Below, piece by piece: positions 1-12,240 of a stretch of 64,000 bases of DNA. The notes beneath the pieces are model-generated. The model was given only the letters and a program-made list of their open reading frames with translations. It ran no database searches and had not been told where the DNA came from. Positions within the stretch are counted from its first letter, which is position 1, and every line of letters starts with the position of its first letter. The DNA is from Arctopsyche grandis (taxonomy: Eukaryota; Arthropoda; Insecta; Trichoptera; Hydropsychidae). Location of the stretch: NCBI RefSeq assembly GCF_051622035.1, contig NC_135361.1, positions 31,797,205 through 31,861,204 of the forward strand. Direction: 5' to 3'. The position numbers were made by a program, and so were the translations under genes.

Positions 1-488
1 ACCTTAATCCAACAGTGGGTGGTAAACGGCTGTAGATGTTGATGATGATGAAGGGTTCAATCTCTATTTTAAGATATCACGAAGCATAAAGTATTCGGGT
101 AAGTATTCATTTAAGATATCACAAAGCATACAGTATTCAAACCATCGTTTAACTTCCTATTAATTTATTATGATGAAATTAAGAAAATATGTGAGAGTTG
201 CGCAAAACAGATACGACTGGAAACGTGTTGGAGAGGTCTTAAATCCAGCAGTGGATGGTGAGCGGCTGTAAATGATAATGATGGTGATTTCAATCTCTAG
301 ATGTATTTTAAGATATCACAAAGCATAAAGTATTTAGGCTTCCACTGTCGTTTAACTTCCTATTAATTTATTAGAAAGGACTTTCTTTTAATTAAATCGA
401 AAATATGTACATATGTTTTATGTGAATGTGATATTCAAACATATTAACCATAGTGACGACTTGGAACTATTCTGTAATGTCACTATGG
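1..488 (+). mobile_element. 3' end of an RTE-like LINE
   Basis: The stretch near 195-275 reads, in a broken frame, like the C-terminus of RTE-type insect reverse transcriptases (AQNRYDWKRVGEV, then a stop). A 3' UTR follows and ends in a perfect 10-bp stem, CCATAGTGAC at 448-457 paired with GTCACTATGG at 479-488, then an AATAAATAAATAAA tail. Bases 1-150 hold a partial second copy of the same segment (the aagatatcac-aagcata motif repeats). An inverted copy lies at 8216-9000. It is truncated at the window edge and not coding. The clade assignment rests on memory of the C-terminal motif. Confidence 0.6.
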
Positions 489-690
489 CAAATTTTAATA
501 AATAAATAAACGTTCGCATCTATTTTAGCATTTAGAAACTCAACCCTTTTAGATCCGAACCACATAATTATACAGACGTTCAGAAGAAGCCCTAATATTT
601 TGAAAAATTGATACAAATTCAAAATATGTACAATGCAAATTGATCCCCAATCAATAGATCCGAACCACATAATTATACGGACGTAGATGA
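489..690. repeat. Repeat flanking the LINE, inverted copy at 8040-8215
   Basis: This segment contains gatccgaaccacataatta twice (about 550-570 and 657-676) around an internal piece ending in gattggggatc on the other strand. The same sequence, reverse-complemented, borders the second RTE-like LINE end at 8040-8215. Both copies join the LINE tail at the same point. This looks like an older repeat into which the LINE inserted before the pair was copied. No coding potential is seen. Confidence 0.55.
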
Positions 691-3511
691 TTATGATGAT
701 GTAAAAAATGGAAAATTTTGTTTTTAATTCAAATTTTACATTTGGGAATTTTATTTATTTTTTTAATTTTTCAACAACCATCCCATTCACCGTACAATCT
801 TTATAAAAAAATATTTAAACAAAAACGCACAGCCACTGCTTATAGAACTGCAGGAGGCGGCAATCGAACCCGAGAACTTCATTTATAAAGTGTTGGACAA
901 AACCCCGAGGTCCAACACGCAGTTTTTTCAGTGAGAAAACGACACACACATACACACATAATTTTTTTTTAAACCGAACCTCAGACTACAAAAACAAAAA
1001 TAGACAACAAACACGAGAGAGGAACCTCTCTCACTCCATTGAGCCCTCACAGTGCGGCGTTAATTAAATTCGATCACGTTTCTCGCATATGAGCGCACAC
1101 ACATCCATTCATTATTATTATTTATTCATTTATTCCGAGAAAGGGGACCTTAGGGTACGTATGGACCTATTTATATATTTATTTTGGGAGTTTTAATGCG
1201 TGCGCTGCTACCGTGCCACCAGACACGCTGAATACTTAATAAGGGCTACTGCGAGTACATATGTACGTAACTTGACACCTGTTTTCAATACCATTTTATT
1301 CCACTTTCCACGTTGAACTTTTGACTCAATTCACCGCTTGTACGTCTTATCAATCCCGAACTGTAATTTGAGTTTGATAAGAGTCAATCGAGTCGACGAT
1401 AAGACGTCAAAATCAATTTTTTCGTCAAGAGTACATCGTTCCAATCGATCCATCAATGCAGATGTTTATCGATTAAAATAAAATAATTATGTATTGAGTA
1501 TTGATTTTAAATGTCGCCCGCCTCAAAAAAAATAATAAATAAATAAACGAGTAGGCGCCAGACGATCTCGAATAATTTATAATTTATATGGATGTGGTTT
1601 TTTTTTCGGTTTGGAAAAATAAATTTTGTATAAGAATAAAATGCGGACACTTCGTCCTTTGTTTGGCATTTTAACTTTCGGACATTAAATTGAGATTTTT
1701 ATGTCGGTGACAAATCTAACAATGGACTCGATATAGGCAGGTTCATTGTCAGGGTGACCATGATTTCTAGTGTTAATAAATTTTCAACCTTTCTGATAAT
1801 CGAGTAGGCCAGCCGTAGGAGAACATCAACCGAAAATTTTATCGCAATGCACTATAGTTTGTTTATTTTTATTTCAATATAATAAAAATTCAATAATATA
1901 CGATACACTTAAAAAATTAAAACCTTAAAACCAATGCAAATAAATAGTTTGATCTTTCTAAAAAAAAAGTTATATTTTTCTACTTATATTTACAAAAAAA
2001 TTCATTGCAACAAATTTACTGATAAAAACCATGAGTTTTTAAAAAAAAATCAATCAAAATATGTACAGACATATATGTATGTATGTTAATACAGCAGTAC
2101 TTTTTTATATGTATTATAGTTGTTTTTCTTCAATATATGTATGTAGCATTATATGTACATATAAGCAATAGTAACAGATTACATAATTTGAATATACATA
2201 TAATCTATAACCGAATGGTTAAATGACTTTATTTATTTCATATTTACAGGAAAAATTTAAAGCAATTATAAAAATATATATTTATTTTATTATATAAACA
2301 TACATATATACTTATTTTATTTTTAAACCAGACAACTATGTATTTATCTCCAGACGTATGTACCTATTTAAAACTATTTTTTTTTGTTTATACGAAAAAG
2401 TATCCTATATTCAAATACGACTGCATCCTTTCAAATGAAATTTGACGCAGTTCTCATAATAACAGTATTTGTTATCAATTTAAACCTTTCAACATAACAT
2501 AAAAACTAATTTTCGGTGGAAAATATTAGCCTTTCAGGTACAAAAATATTAGTCTCGCATTTGACACAATTCTTCGTCAGAATTTCAAATGTATCGGAGT
2601 TTATACCTTGTCTAAATAAAAAATATATAGGTTTAGAGGTCACCTGATTGGGAATACGTTACGCAACCAAACAAATTGACAACCGAAATAAAAACGTTGT
2701 TAAAAGATAACTAAACAAACACACGTCCTGCGATAACCGCACGACAATATTTCAACATTGCTTCTTATCAATAAACATATTCGGAGATTAATATCGACAC
2801 CTCCGAATACAATGATTTTGTAATTTTCCATTAACAAACCGACTTCTTTGACGTCATCCGAATTCTGCGAATTGATAATTATCCATTCATTCTAATCGAT
2901 ATCGGCGAAATCTCGACGATTGATCATAATATTAACGATTGGATCGAACAGTCACCCTATTCGGCCGGTAATTTACCGGATTTATGAGCGGGTCCTTTTT
3001 TCCGTTTTATGGCATACAAGCTGTTGTCTATCCAGCACATGAATAACTGACCTGGAGAGAAGCGTGCGAAAACGTCTCCGAGATTCTTACCTGGATTTTA
3101 CCTCTACTCCTGTACGTGATACATGACTGAGGAATTCCAAAACAAAAAATCAAACATTAGCCTTCTTGTATTTAATTTATTAAAATTCGAAATATGAAAA
3201 GAGGCACACAAACCTGATGATTTTCCAAATTTAACAGGATAATAAAATACATTTCATTTTATTTAGTAAATAAATATCATGACAATTTATAATTCATGAA
3301 AAAGTTGACCGAATCGTTAAGCTATTGGTTATGTTAAGATATTTACTTCATTTTTTTTAAATACTTATGCATATAATACATTAGATTCCAAATACATATA
3401 ATATATTTTCTTAAATATAAAATGATCTATAATACAAATCGGACAACAAATCTATCAACGAAATAGTTACCGTTTTGCACTACTCAAATTCTACAACCTC
3501 GTCCAGTATTA
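691..3511. other. Gene-free A+T-rich stretch
   Basis: I see no supported gene here. The stretch holds poly-A/poly-T runs, many ATGTACATATGTATG-type short alternations (about 2060-2170) and a moderately less A+T-rich patch at about 2640-3120 of non-repetitive look. That patch would be a candidate for conserved regulatory sequence, but nothing in it identifies a function. All open frames are short. Confidence 0.4.
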
Positions 3512-4182
3512 GAGCAGTTATATTTTAAAGTGGCATAATTCCAATTTTCTTCATTTCAAGAAATGTTTCGCAAAACATTTAGTATAATATTTTACGTTTA
3601 ACAATATAAAAAAAAAATACTGGTGGCGTAATAAGTTTATTCTGCTCTTCTGAGATTCTGGTCATATCGAATTAAAATAAGTGATAACAATTTGTAAATG
3701 AAATTAAATAGAAATAGTGTTTTTGGAACTGAAAACTGACTTTTGCCACTTTCAAATATAACGGCTCGTATATTAGTATATAAAATTGAATAATATGATA
3801 ACAACCTAAATAGTGGAGTAATTCAAATAAAAAAATATCAATATGTATTTTACGCATCTACATACATATATACATATTTTAATAGCTTTTCTAAATACAT
3901 AATAGATGAAGAAAATCGGATTATGTGTCTGAGGCTTGAACTTAATAATTATATTTTCATTCATTTCAACTCTTTTTTTCAAAAAATCAGAATCTATTCT
4001 ACGTATAAATTTTAAATATTCCATCCAATTTATATTAATAAAAATAGGGTAAATCGAATGATCTACCATATGGAATTTTAATTGATCATTCATACATACA
4101 TACATATGTATGTACGTACATTCAGTTCCAAAAACACTATTTTTGAGAATTGGAATTCCGCCACTTTGAAATATAACGGCTC
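3512..4182. mobile_element. Putative terminal-inverted-repeat element
   Basis: The left end GAGCAGTTATATTTTAAAGT at 3512 is matched in inverted orientation by the right end, a 23-bp block at 4160-4182 ending ATATAACGGCTC, with two mismatches. A further copy of the right-end sequence, together with the adjoining GTTCC-AAAAACACTA block, sits inside at about 3710-3770. No transposase frame is present and no clear target-site duplication was found. It is most likely a non-autonomous DNA transposon or two overlapping copies. Confidence 0.4.
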
Positions 4183-4715
4183 ATCTGTCGTGTAAATATT
4201 ATTAACCTTCCCTTAATATACATAGTTTCTTACATGTAATTGTTTAAATTTGTCATATCCATTTATTACTTCATCTATGTATGTATGTATGTACGTAGTA
4301 ACAATGGTTTGTGATTTTATCTATCTTATATATGTACCTACTACATTTTCCCTCAATATTGGTATAAATTAGTCTAAATATAACATTTAATATGAAAATT
4401 ATTAAATATTATAATAAACTTCCAGTTTTGTATTATAAACTGGAAGATACAACAACTTGTGCAAAGTCGCATTCAAATTTGTATTGTAATATTTTTGATA
4501 AAAATCTACATCAAAAGCATATTACATTTTTTTTTTATTAAATATAAAACGGTATATTATTCATTACCTATTAGTACTATTTGACATATAAAATACTGAA
4601 TTCTTTATATTTAAAGTTAATGTACAAAAGCGTCAGATATCTCGGCCGCACCTCATACACCAATAAAATTAATTGTAATTTAATTAATTTCGCACATTTT
4701 TTTTAATAAATATAG

Positions 4716-4961
4716 TTAGCGCCTCACGTGGTGGTTCATCCATCATCGCACTACAATTTGACAAAACAATCGGCGGGCAATTTGGAAGTTGTGATGTGGT
4801 CCTCGGAGGGTGGACCTCCCGTGAACGGAGACCGGAGACCCCAGGGGGCCCCCTACCTGTCCGAAGGAGACCCCGGGGGCCCCAAACGCCACTCCATAAA
4901 ACCGATCGTTTATAGAAATGCAAAAGGATCACGACAAAAAAAATTCGACACTCCCGTATGA
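4716..4961 (+). CDS. Candidate C-terminal exon of an unknown gene
   Basis: An open frame follows a plausible splice acceptor (T-rich tract, then aataaatatag at 4715) in phase 0 and runs to a stop at 4959-4961, giving about 81 codons. It is far richer in G+C than its surroundings (4790-4900), which is the main reason to suspect an exon. The peptide is hydrophilic and rich in Gly, Pro and Arg, with MWSSEGGPPVNGDRR in the middle and a basic end (GSRQKKFDTPV). I do not recognise the family. No upstream exon was found in the window, and the opposite strand is also open, so it may be chance. Confidence 0.28.
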   Translation, partial: LAPHVVVHPSSHYNLTKQSAGNLEVVMWSSEGGPPVNGDRRPQGAPYLSEGDPGGPKRHSIKPIVYRNAKGSRQKKFDTPV

Positions 4962-5454
4962 CGTTTGTCGTTTTTAGATTTTCACAATAGACGTTACGTT
5001 TGGAAACGTGACGAATGGCTTCATAAAAATGTAACGCAAACAATATTTTTTATCGATATTCTTCTATAGAAAATGTGAAGCATCTTTTTTATCACATTAT
5101 ATAATACTAGTATGTTGCAAAAAAGGATTTATATAGAGCAACATTTTTAAATGCAGATATGATATTTATTACATCTACTATTGTAAGCTATATTAAGTTT
5201 TAAATTATGTACATATGTTTTATTTTTATTTTATTTTAATTATATGTACATCAATTAATCATGCACACTCGTCTAACTAGATTGTCTAGATTGCTCCAAA
5301 GCAACCAGTGTGCTTAACAGAAGAATGGAAGAAAGTACATGAAAAATATATAAATACATAGAAGAAAAGAAATAGAGAAAAATAAATAAACATGACATAA
5401 AAATTCTTAACAGCTCAAACTAACTCAACTGTTTAAATTGGTGTAGTGTAAATT

Positions 5455-5794
5455 TTATTTATTTATTTAAAGTTTGGACCATTGTAGCATTACAGGAATT
5501 TCTAATGCGCCACAATGGTCGAAAATATAACAGAAAAGAAAAGAAACAAAATAATAACTAAAGAAATTAGACATAACAAAAACAAAACATATATATACAC
5601 ACAAACAACTAATAATAATTACAAATTATAAAAAACAACAAAGAAGGGAATGTCTTATAAAATAAAAAAGAGAAAAGAGAAAGAAAAATAAATATAAACA
5701 TATGTAGATATATACACAAACAAAAATACATTTATACATAATCATAAAAAACAATAGCAGATAACGTAATAATATCAAATATAACATAAGGAAT
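5455..5794 (-). mobile_element. LINE-A 3' UTR, truncated copy 1
   Basis: Reading on the minus strand, the unit ends in a stem-loop (GACCATTGTGGC-type stem, here with one mismatch, near 5475-5518) followed by AAATAAATAAATAAAAT. The body matches the 3' UTR of the fuller LINE-A copy at 5957-6790 up to about 5794. It is 5'-truncated and has no coding sequence. Confidence 0.6.
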
Positions 5795-5956
5795 GTATCT
5801 CAATATCTCAAAATGTTTCTCATTGACACTTTCCAGAAATCTAATTAACTTCATTTACAATATTAATAACGAAGACCTTATAACGAAAAACTGTGCCAGA
5901 GACATGGGCATTCTAATAGATCGCAAACTGTCATTTAATGGAAATTTTAACCATAT
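5795..5956 (+). mobile_element. LINE-D reverse-transcriptase fragment, left part
   Basis: The plus-strand frame reads LNISKCFSLTLSRN, then DMGILIDRKLSFNG, a pattern typical of the post-catalytic region of jockey/CR1-group reverse transcriptases. The frame stops at 5956, where LINE-A copy 2 begins in the opposite orientation. The continuation of the same type of protein resumes at about 6830. It is therefore the left half of an element split by an insertion. Confidence 0.55.
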
Positions 5957-5958
5957 AT

Positions 5959-5993
<35 letters not shown>

Positions 5994-6790
5994 TTTTAAA
6001 CAGACCATTGTGGCATAACAGGAATTCCTAAAGCGCCACAATGGTCAAAAAATATAACACAAAAAAGAAAAAAAAACAAAATAACAATTAAACATAAACA
6101 TAAATACATCCATACATACATAAAAAATAGCATTTATAATAACAGATAAAGTAAAAATATCAAATAAAATATAGCATAAGGAATGCCTTGCACCTACAGC
6201 CAGTTTCAATAAATATGTAAGAAACAACTACAAATACAAAACATCCCTGTAAGGCCCAAATGGAAGAGAGTTAATCAAAATTTCACTCATAAATCACAAT
6301 CAATCATGAAAACAATGATGAGCGCAGACTACCAGATAAATGGGTTAGAGTAATTTCCGACAATTTACGCTCACTAAGGTGGAAAATATCACATTCAGTC
6401 TCGGCAGCAACGATTTCATTAAGAAGTCGGATAGCTCTTGGAATAGGAGCCATTCGAAAAAGGACTGTGCGGGCAGGAGGTACAGCCAGCAAATGATGAT
6501 GTCTACCACGCACATAGTGAATAGGGACATAAAGCCCCAACTGCTCCAGCAACAACGGGCATGACGTATTACCACGTAAGAGCAGGAGAACGAAACGAAT
6601 TAATGAGAAGTTTCTCCGAAGTTCAAGGGAATTATACCCAAGCATGCCCAAAAGGAAAGGAGTGGGGTAGAGATATGGGTAATACCCATATTCTTTCCTA
6701 TATAGGAAACGAAGAAATGCTTTTTGCACTTTCTCAATCATCAGAGAGTAATTTGCTTCATGCGGATTCCACACAATCGCATTATACTCT
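5957..6790 (-). mobile_element. LINE-A copy 2 with ORF2 C-terminus and 3' hairpin
   Basis: The minus-strand frame 6774-6304 encodes about 156 residues of a LINE ORF2 C-terminus (MWNPHEANYSLMIEKVQKAF, later RFLYRKEYGYYPYLYPTPF and LGMLGYNSLELRR). A 3' UTR follows to a perfect 12-bp stem, GACCATTGTGGC at 6003-6014 and GCCACAATGGTC at 6035-6046, and an AAATAAAT tail at 5957-6000. It is 5'-truncated. It defines the LINE-A family, whose tails recur at 5455, 11290, 13208 and 13510. It sits antisense inside LINE-D. Confidence 0.7.
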
Positions 6791-6829
6791 AGTCACTAAT
6801 TCATATATATGTAGTCACTAATTCATATA

Positions 6830-7515
6830 AGCTATTGCCGAGTTGCGAAGCCCTTTAAGAAACCGTTTACTCTGATATTGCTCTATAACAGTTTGGTTCG
6901 TAGTAATATGAAGTATGCTTCAGTCATATGGTGTCCTTATTACCAACCCCATATAGATCATTTAGAGACAATTCAGAAGCGTTATTTATCCCATAAGACT
7001 GGTCCTGTAAAATTGCTGCCACCTTATAATGACAGACTCTCTTTTTTCGAGATCGCTAGTTTGTCTCATCGCAGAAGGGTTTCTGATTTGTTACTTTTAC
7101 ACAAGATTGCTAATGGTATTCTTGACAAATCTGTTATGAACGAAATTAATTTTAACGTTAATGCCCGATTTACCAGATGTAGAAATCTGTCCTATACACC
7201 AATTTGTCATAACAACACTTCATTTAATAGTACCTACATATACAATCACTCGTATATGCCGTCTGGATGAGACTTTTTGCTAACTCTTTCAGTACTTTTA
7301 AGGCTAAGGTGAAGAAGCATATCTGTGGCCGATTTGCTTCTTCACCTTCATTGTTTATTAATTTTAATTTGTTTTTGTAATTTTTCTTTTTTGTTCGCCT
7401 TATATTGCACCACATTACCATGTGGTGCTCACTGTACATGGAATATAATATTTTCATTTAATTTTTCACTGCTTCATTTATTATATTTTATTCTGTATGT
7501 GTGCCAATTTAAATA
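6830..7515 (+). mobile_element. LINE-D ORF2 C-terminus and 3' UTR, right part
   Basis: The plus-strand frame at 6878-7270 reads LLYNSLVRSNMKYASVIWCP, then LETIQKRYLSHKTG, then ASLSHRRRVSDLLLLHKIANG. This is the usual C-terminal end of jockey/CR1-group reverse transcriptases. The 3' UTR holds a perfect hairpin, GCACCACAT-TACC-ATGTGGTGC at 7407-7428, and ends in an A-rich AAATAAAATAAAATT tail near 7510. It is the right half of the element interrupted by LINE-A copy 2. Confidence 0.65.
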
Positions 7516-7730
7516 AAATAAAATTGTTCGCGACCTCCGTAACCGAGGAAGTGGTGCAGCAAATGACGAGAGATGTGACAAATGATATAGACTTGTTAAC
7601 AGACTTTTCTTGTAATATTGATCAATTCATTGAAACAATGTTCAATTTTTATGATATACCTACTCTCTCTCTCTCAAACGAGACCACCAACCCTAAAATT
7701 TCATATGCTCATTTAAAAACAATCCAATAA
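7516..7730 (+). other. Unidentified open frame after the LINE-D tail
   Basis: About 70 codons are open directly after the LINE-D tail, with an acidic, non-repetitive composition (EEVVQQMTRDVTNDIDLL, then IDQFIETMFNFYDIPTLS) and a stop at 7728-7730. It may be a remnant of the sequence LINE-D landed in. I do not recognise it, no splice context supports it, and it may be chance. The stretch 7731-8039 has no supported feature. Confidence 0.2.
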
Positions 7731-8039
7731 CACCTTCCCACTTACAAACAACACATCCGATTGTGTCAAAACGTCAAACGGAACCAAACTAAACGTGGGG
7801 GATGATCCTTTATTTGCACGCTGCGTTGCGAATCGCGATCTCCCACCGAACAGGGTCACCATCAAAACACCGATTTCACGCGGGACTGTGTCATAAAATC
7901 ACCACCGGTCATAAAATCAGTTCCGAACAATTTGCATTATCTCTGGCCAACGTCTACAATGCAAAACTGCGCTGTATCCTGGACATATTTCATTTTTACG
8001 ATGGGAAAACAAGTAATAAAATAATTGTACGTATTCCTA

Positions 8040-9000
8040 ACAACACCCTATCTATTGATTGGGGATCAAATCGCATTGTATTTTGTAATTGTATCCAATT
8101 TTCAAAAAATATTAGGGGCTCATCTGAACGTCCGTATAATTATGTGGTTCGGATCTAAAAGGGTTGAGTTTCTGAATGCCAAAATGGATGTGAACGTTTA
8201 TTTATTTATTACAATTTTGCCATAGTGACATTACAGAGTAGTTCCAAGTTGTCACTATGGTTTAAATGTTTGAATATCACATTCACATGAAACATATGTA
8301 CATACATAGTTTAGATTTAATTAAAAGAAAGTTCTTTCTAATAAATTAATATGAAGTTAAACGATGTTTGAAGCCTGAATACTTTATACTTCGTGATATC
8401 TTAAAATACATCTAGAGATTGAAATCACCATCATCATCATCTACAGCCGCAAATCATCCACTGCTGGATTAAAACCTCTCCAACACGTTTCCAGTCGTAT
8501 CTGTTTTGCGCAACTCTCATCCATCTCACCTCACACATTTTCCTAATTTCTTTTACCCATCTTCCCTGCGATCTTCCTTTTACCCTTTTGCATTCTCTCG
8601 GATACCATTCTAGCACTTCTTTTGTTAACTATTCGTCCATTCTTCTAGCCACGTGGCTCGCCCATTGCTATTTCAGTCTCTTCACTCTATCTTGACTCTA
8701 TTTCCTTGTCATAATTCTAACCCACGTGTTCCACTTCCTGTCTTTTCTCGTTATGCCAATCATAGAACGCTACCTACTTTTTTGAGTGTATTAGACTTTG
8801 TGTACCATTTTGGCATTCAATGTTCAAGTTTCACATTCATACGTCATCACTGGCAAAACAAAGATCTTTTTCTTCAGGCAGAATGACATTTTTGATTTCA
8901 AAACAACATTCATTCATCCAAATGTACTCCATCCTAATTTCATACGTCTCTTTATCTCTCCATCTTTACTACTGAACATGTCTATTAATTGACCTAAATA
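8040..9000 (-). mobile_element. RTE-like LINE 3' end with flanking repeat, inverted copy
   Basis: Reverse complement of the arrangement at 1-690. Flanking repeat occupies 8040-8215. The terminal stem is CCATAGTGAC at 8220-8229 with GTCACTATGG at 8251-8260, preceded on the plus strand by a TTTATTTATTTATT tail. The 3' UTR and ORF2 end follow to about 9000. In broken minus-strand frames, 8500-8860 resembles RTE-type enzymes (MTYECET, MIGITRKDRKWN, QWASHVARR). Several stops and frameshifts mark it as dead. This copy extends further into the coding region than the left one. Confidence 0.6.
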
Positions 9001-9774
9001 TAAATAATTATTTACTACTATTTTACCATCTAATGAAATGCTATAATGCCTGATAGAAAGATTGAAATATTCAAATTAAATCAGTCCAAAATTTAATTCA
9101 CTAATACAAAAATATCGATAGATAAAACGCTCCATTTTCCAAACAATAATTTAGTTGGAACGAGGCGGTTCAAAATTTACACGCATCATTAAAATTGGCT
9201 ACCAAACGTTGGGGATGCTCCAAATCGAATACGATTCGTTCCGTTGGCCATATTTTACAAAAAGAATTTTCACCCTAGGGGTATGAAAAACGCCCTCTAT
9301 TTTTGTTTGCACACGTCGAATTATAGCGTAAACCAATAAAATCCGTCAAATTGACCCCATACGCTTAAAATTGAGATAAACTAACTAGAAATAAATACAT
9401 ATAGATTATTCAGATCGACCAATTATAATTAATCACATTTTTGATTGGCCGAACAGATTGTGCAATCGTTCATCGATTGGACGAGTAAGTGACTTTTGAT
9501 GGTATTTTTGTAATAATCTGATTAGGATTATCGTCAATCATTAGATTGAGAAACGTTTGCATATTTTTTAATAATAAGATGATGATAAAATGATTTGTTC
9601 TGTATGTGCATAATATTATAGGTATTAATGTTTAATGCGATGAATTTTAAATTTATCTTTTAATAAAATATATCGGAAGATGAATTGAAATTTTAATGTA
9701 ATTATGTATGTATATGCTCTGAATATGTATCGCAACATTTTACTATACAAATTTAGCGAACCTGAATAACTTAA
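9001..9774. other. Stretch without recognisable features
   Basis: A+T-rich sequence with no long frame and no recognised repeat family. Confidence 0.35.
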
Positions 9775-9955
9775 GATTTGCAAAAGAGCTTGGAAAGACG
9801 ATGCAAATTTACGGGAACCGTTTTAATGAAAATCAGAAAAATTGGCAAACTCTGATAGCAAATCAAGGTTTGGCTAACAGCTAATAGTGGGAATCGAGCC
9901 GTGACCAATCTGCCCAAAATCATAATATGCTAACTACTAGTCTACGCTGTTGGTT
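9775..9955 (-). mobile_element. tRNA-derived SINE, fragment
   Basis: On the minus strand the unit begins with a tRNA-like head (CAGCGTAGACTAGTAGTTAGC for the A-box region, GGCTCGATTCCCAC for the B box) and continues into the body shared with the copies at 21530 and 28960 (TTGCCAATTTTTCTGATTTT, CATTAAAACGGTTCC). No hairpin tail is visible at this copy, so it is truncated at the 3' side. Such SINEs are transcribed by RNA polymerase III and moved by a LINE enzyme. Confidence 0.6.
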
Positions 9956-11111
9956 AATGTTATGTACAAAAATAATCGAACTACATACATTTACATATGT
10001 TTCGCCTTGGAAGAATTCCTGTAATGGCATATACATACATATGATGTATGTTTGTTTGTAATAATGATAATAATATCGGTTTGAGAATCATTGGTATTGA
10101 AAATATTATATTATAAAAAAATTACGATGGGCATTCAATATTTATATTTAAAATAAAACAAGCAATACAACAGAAAATCAGTAAATATTTTACATGTAAA
10201 TTCTTCGGAATTATATATAATTTTAAATTCGAATGACTTAATTTGCTAATGCGAAAAAATTTTACGTTTATGTAAAGTTTAAAAACATATTTTTTTAACA
10301 TGAAAAATAATTACATTTAAAACAAACCTATAAAATGCGATTAAAAAGAAGCGGTTACGAAAAAGGTTAGTTTTTTAACTATAAATTTTCATTCGCTTGA
10401 GCAGTGCCGATCAATTCGGCTAGTTACAAATCAAAATGATACATTTTAAGAAGCACAGACAACACACTGAAGCAGACGAACGTTAATAAGAATCGTTTAA
10501 AATATATTTGATAGCACAATACACAAAAGAATCAGTACTAAAATAGAGTGCGTCGAGCGTTCGATCTATCGAACGATCTTATTCATCGATCCGGCGCTGG
10601 AATGCAGTGTCGGCGCATTGTTGTTGGCTTTTACAATAATAATAATTTAAATGTGCATACATTATACAGTAGATATTTTTTTATAATTTATTTCGTTGGC
10701 GGTAAAGTGAGGTGGCCTGGCAGCCCCCATTAGTTGTCATACTTAACGGACAGCCGAGCGCTCTTCAACCAAATGGACTTGTCAGATTTTTGTCATTCTG
10801 ACAGGGGGACCGGCCGTGATCTGAATTAAGAATATTGTCAAATTAATTCCTAAAACTCCCTCACCTCCTCCCGACCCCCCACTCTACTCAATTTCGGTAT
10901 AATAAAACATTCCGAAAGACAATCGCTATTTCTTTTCAGAGTGACATCTACTAATCGACGTTCATGATGAACCGGCAGAAGCTCTTAAACTTTACAGTTA
11001 TCCGTCTAATATGAATATATAATATGTACATATGTACTCAAATATATTTATATTTTATAAATAAAACATTAAATTAAGGATTTGTATTATATATACATAT
11101 GTATATTTATA
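9956..11111. other. Gene-free stretch with a small palindrome
   Basis: No gene is supported. A near-perfect short palindrome (CGTTCGAT-ct-ATCGAACG) lies at about 10558-10575 inside a patch with more CpG (10540-10620). 10740-10920 is also less A+T-rich but carries no convincing frame. Confidence 0.3.
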
Positions 11112-11289
11112 ACACTGTTCGACACGAAAAATGGTTCAGAGACGAGATATGACTTTTCTTATACATATGTAGAGCTATGCCCAGTAAACATGAATCTGGT
11201 AATACAAAATGTTGATTGCGCGATTTTTCTACATATATCTTGGTGTTGTTTGGTCGATATCTCAAAATTTGTAAATTTCCTGTTCAAAA

Positions 11290-11575
11290 TTTATTTATTT
11301 ATTTATTCTAAACAGACCATTGTGGCATAACAGGAATTCCTAAAGCGCCACAATGGTCAAAAAATATAACACAAAAACAAAATAACAATTAAACATAAAC
11401 ATAAATACATCCATACATAAACATAAAAAATAGCATTTAATAATAACAGATAAAGTAAAAATATCAAATAAAATATAGCATAAGGAATGCCTTGCACCTA
11501 CAGCCAGTTTCAATAAATATGTAAGAAACAACTACAAATACAAAACATCCCTGTAAGGCCCAAATGGAAGAGAAA
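11290..11575 (-). mobile_element. LINE-A 3' UTR, truncated copy 3
   Basis: Nearly identical to 5980-6240 of LINE-A copy 2, including the same 12-bp stem and GGAATTCC loop core, with the TTTATTTATTTATT side at 11290-11308. It is inserted within the T1 element. The high similarity to copy 2 suggests both are recent. Confidence 0.7.
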
Positions 11576-12021
11576 AATGAATATTGGAATCTATAATCGG
11601 GTATTTTATCTTCCATTTTTAGTTCTTTTCAGCTTTCAAATCTCGCTAAGTAGTCGTCCAGTTCAAATCAAAAGTCAAAAAGTACGTATTTTCACTTGGG
11701 ATTTTTTCCCACTATAAATACTACTTTATATTGAGTTTTTTCTATTACAACATGTTTATTGGGATAGTGTTATGACTAGTCACCGGAGCCTGAGGGGGCC
11801 GTTTATTGTTCAAAGGTTGTAAATGCATTGTTAAAGGTTTGCCGAACAATGGATAGCACTGTGACTATCCTACCTCTAATTATGACCCCACTATTTTTTG
11901 TTTTCATTTTAATGGGTTTAATTGGAAGTGTGCTGAACATTAAATCGGTAACATTGCGAGCAAAAAGCTCGTACTAGTATTTACTCGTATTTACACGAAT
12001 CTGAATTTAATTAATAGGGAT

Positions 12022-12240
12022 AATATATTAAATTATCTTCATATGAGAATTAAATAAAATTTCACTTAGAAAAATCATATTTCGACTATTCTTGTGGATT
12101 AATAACAACAATTTGTTTATTTTATCGAGGTAAGCCAGTTATCAATAGAATTTTTGTTATTAATCCACAAGAATAGTCGAAATATGATTTTTCTAAGTGG
12201 AATTTTATTTAATTCTCATATAAAGATAATTTAATATATT
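12022..12240. repeat. Long palindrome, ~86-bp arms
   Basis: The left arm (12022-12107) and right arm (12155-12240) are inverted repeats with few mismatches, separated by about 47 bp (TTTATCGAGGTAAGCCAG). The arms contain ATCATATTTCGACTATTCTT and its complement. A single copy of the right arm is found at about 42160-42245 in the second T1 copy. A transcript would fold into a long hairpin. Confidence 0.75.

Noticed and set aside
6045-6227. Frame of 60 codons, MFLTYLLKLAVGARHSL, repeated at 11340-11531
   Set aside because: It repeats because both sites carry the LINE-A 3' UTR; frame length is not conserved and it lies after the ORF2 stop.
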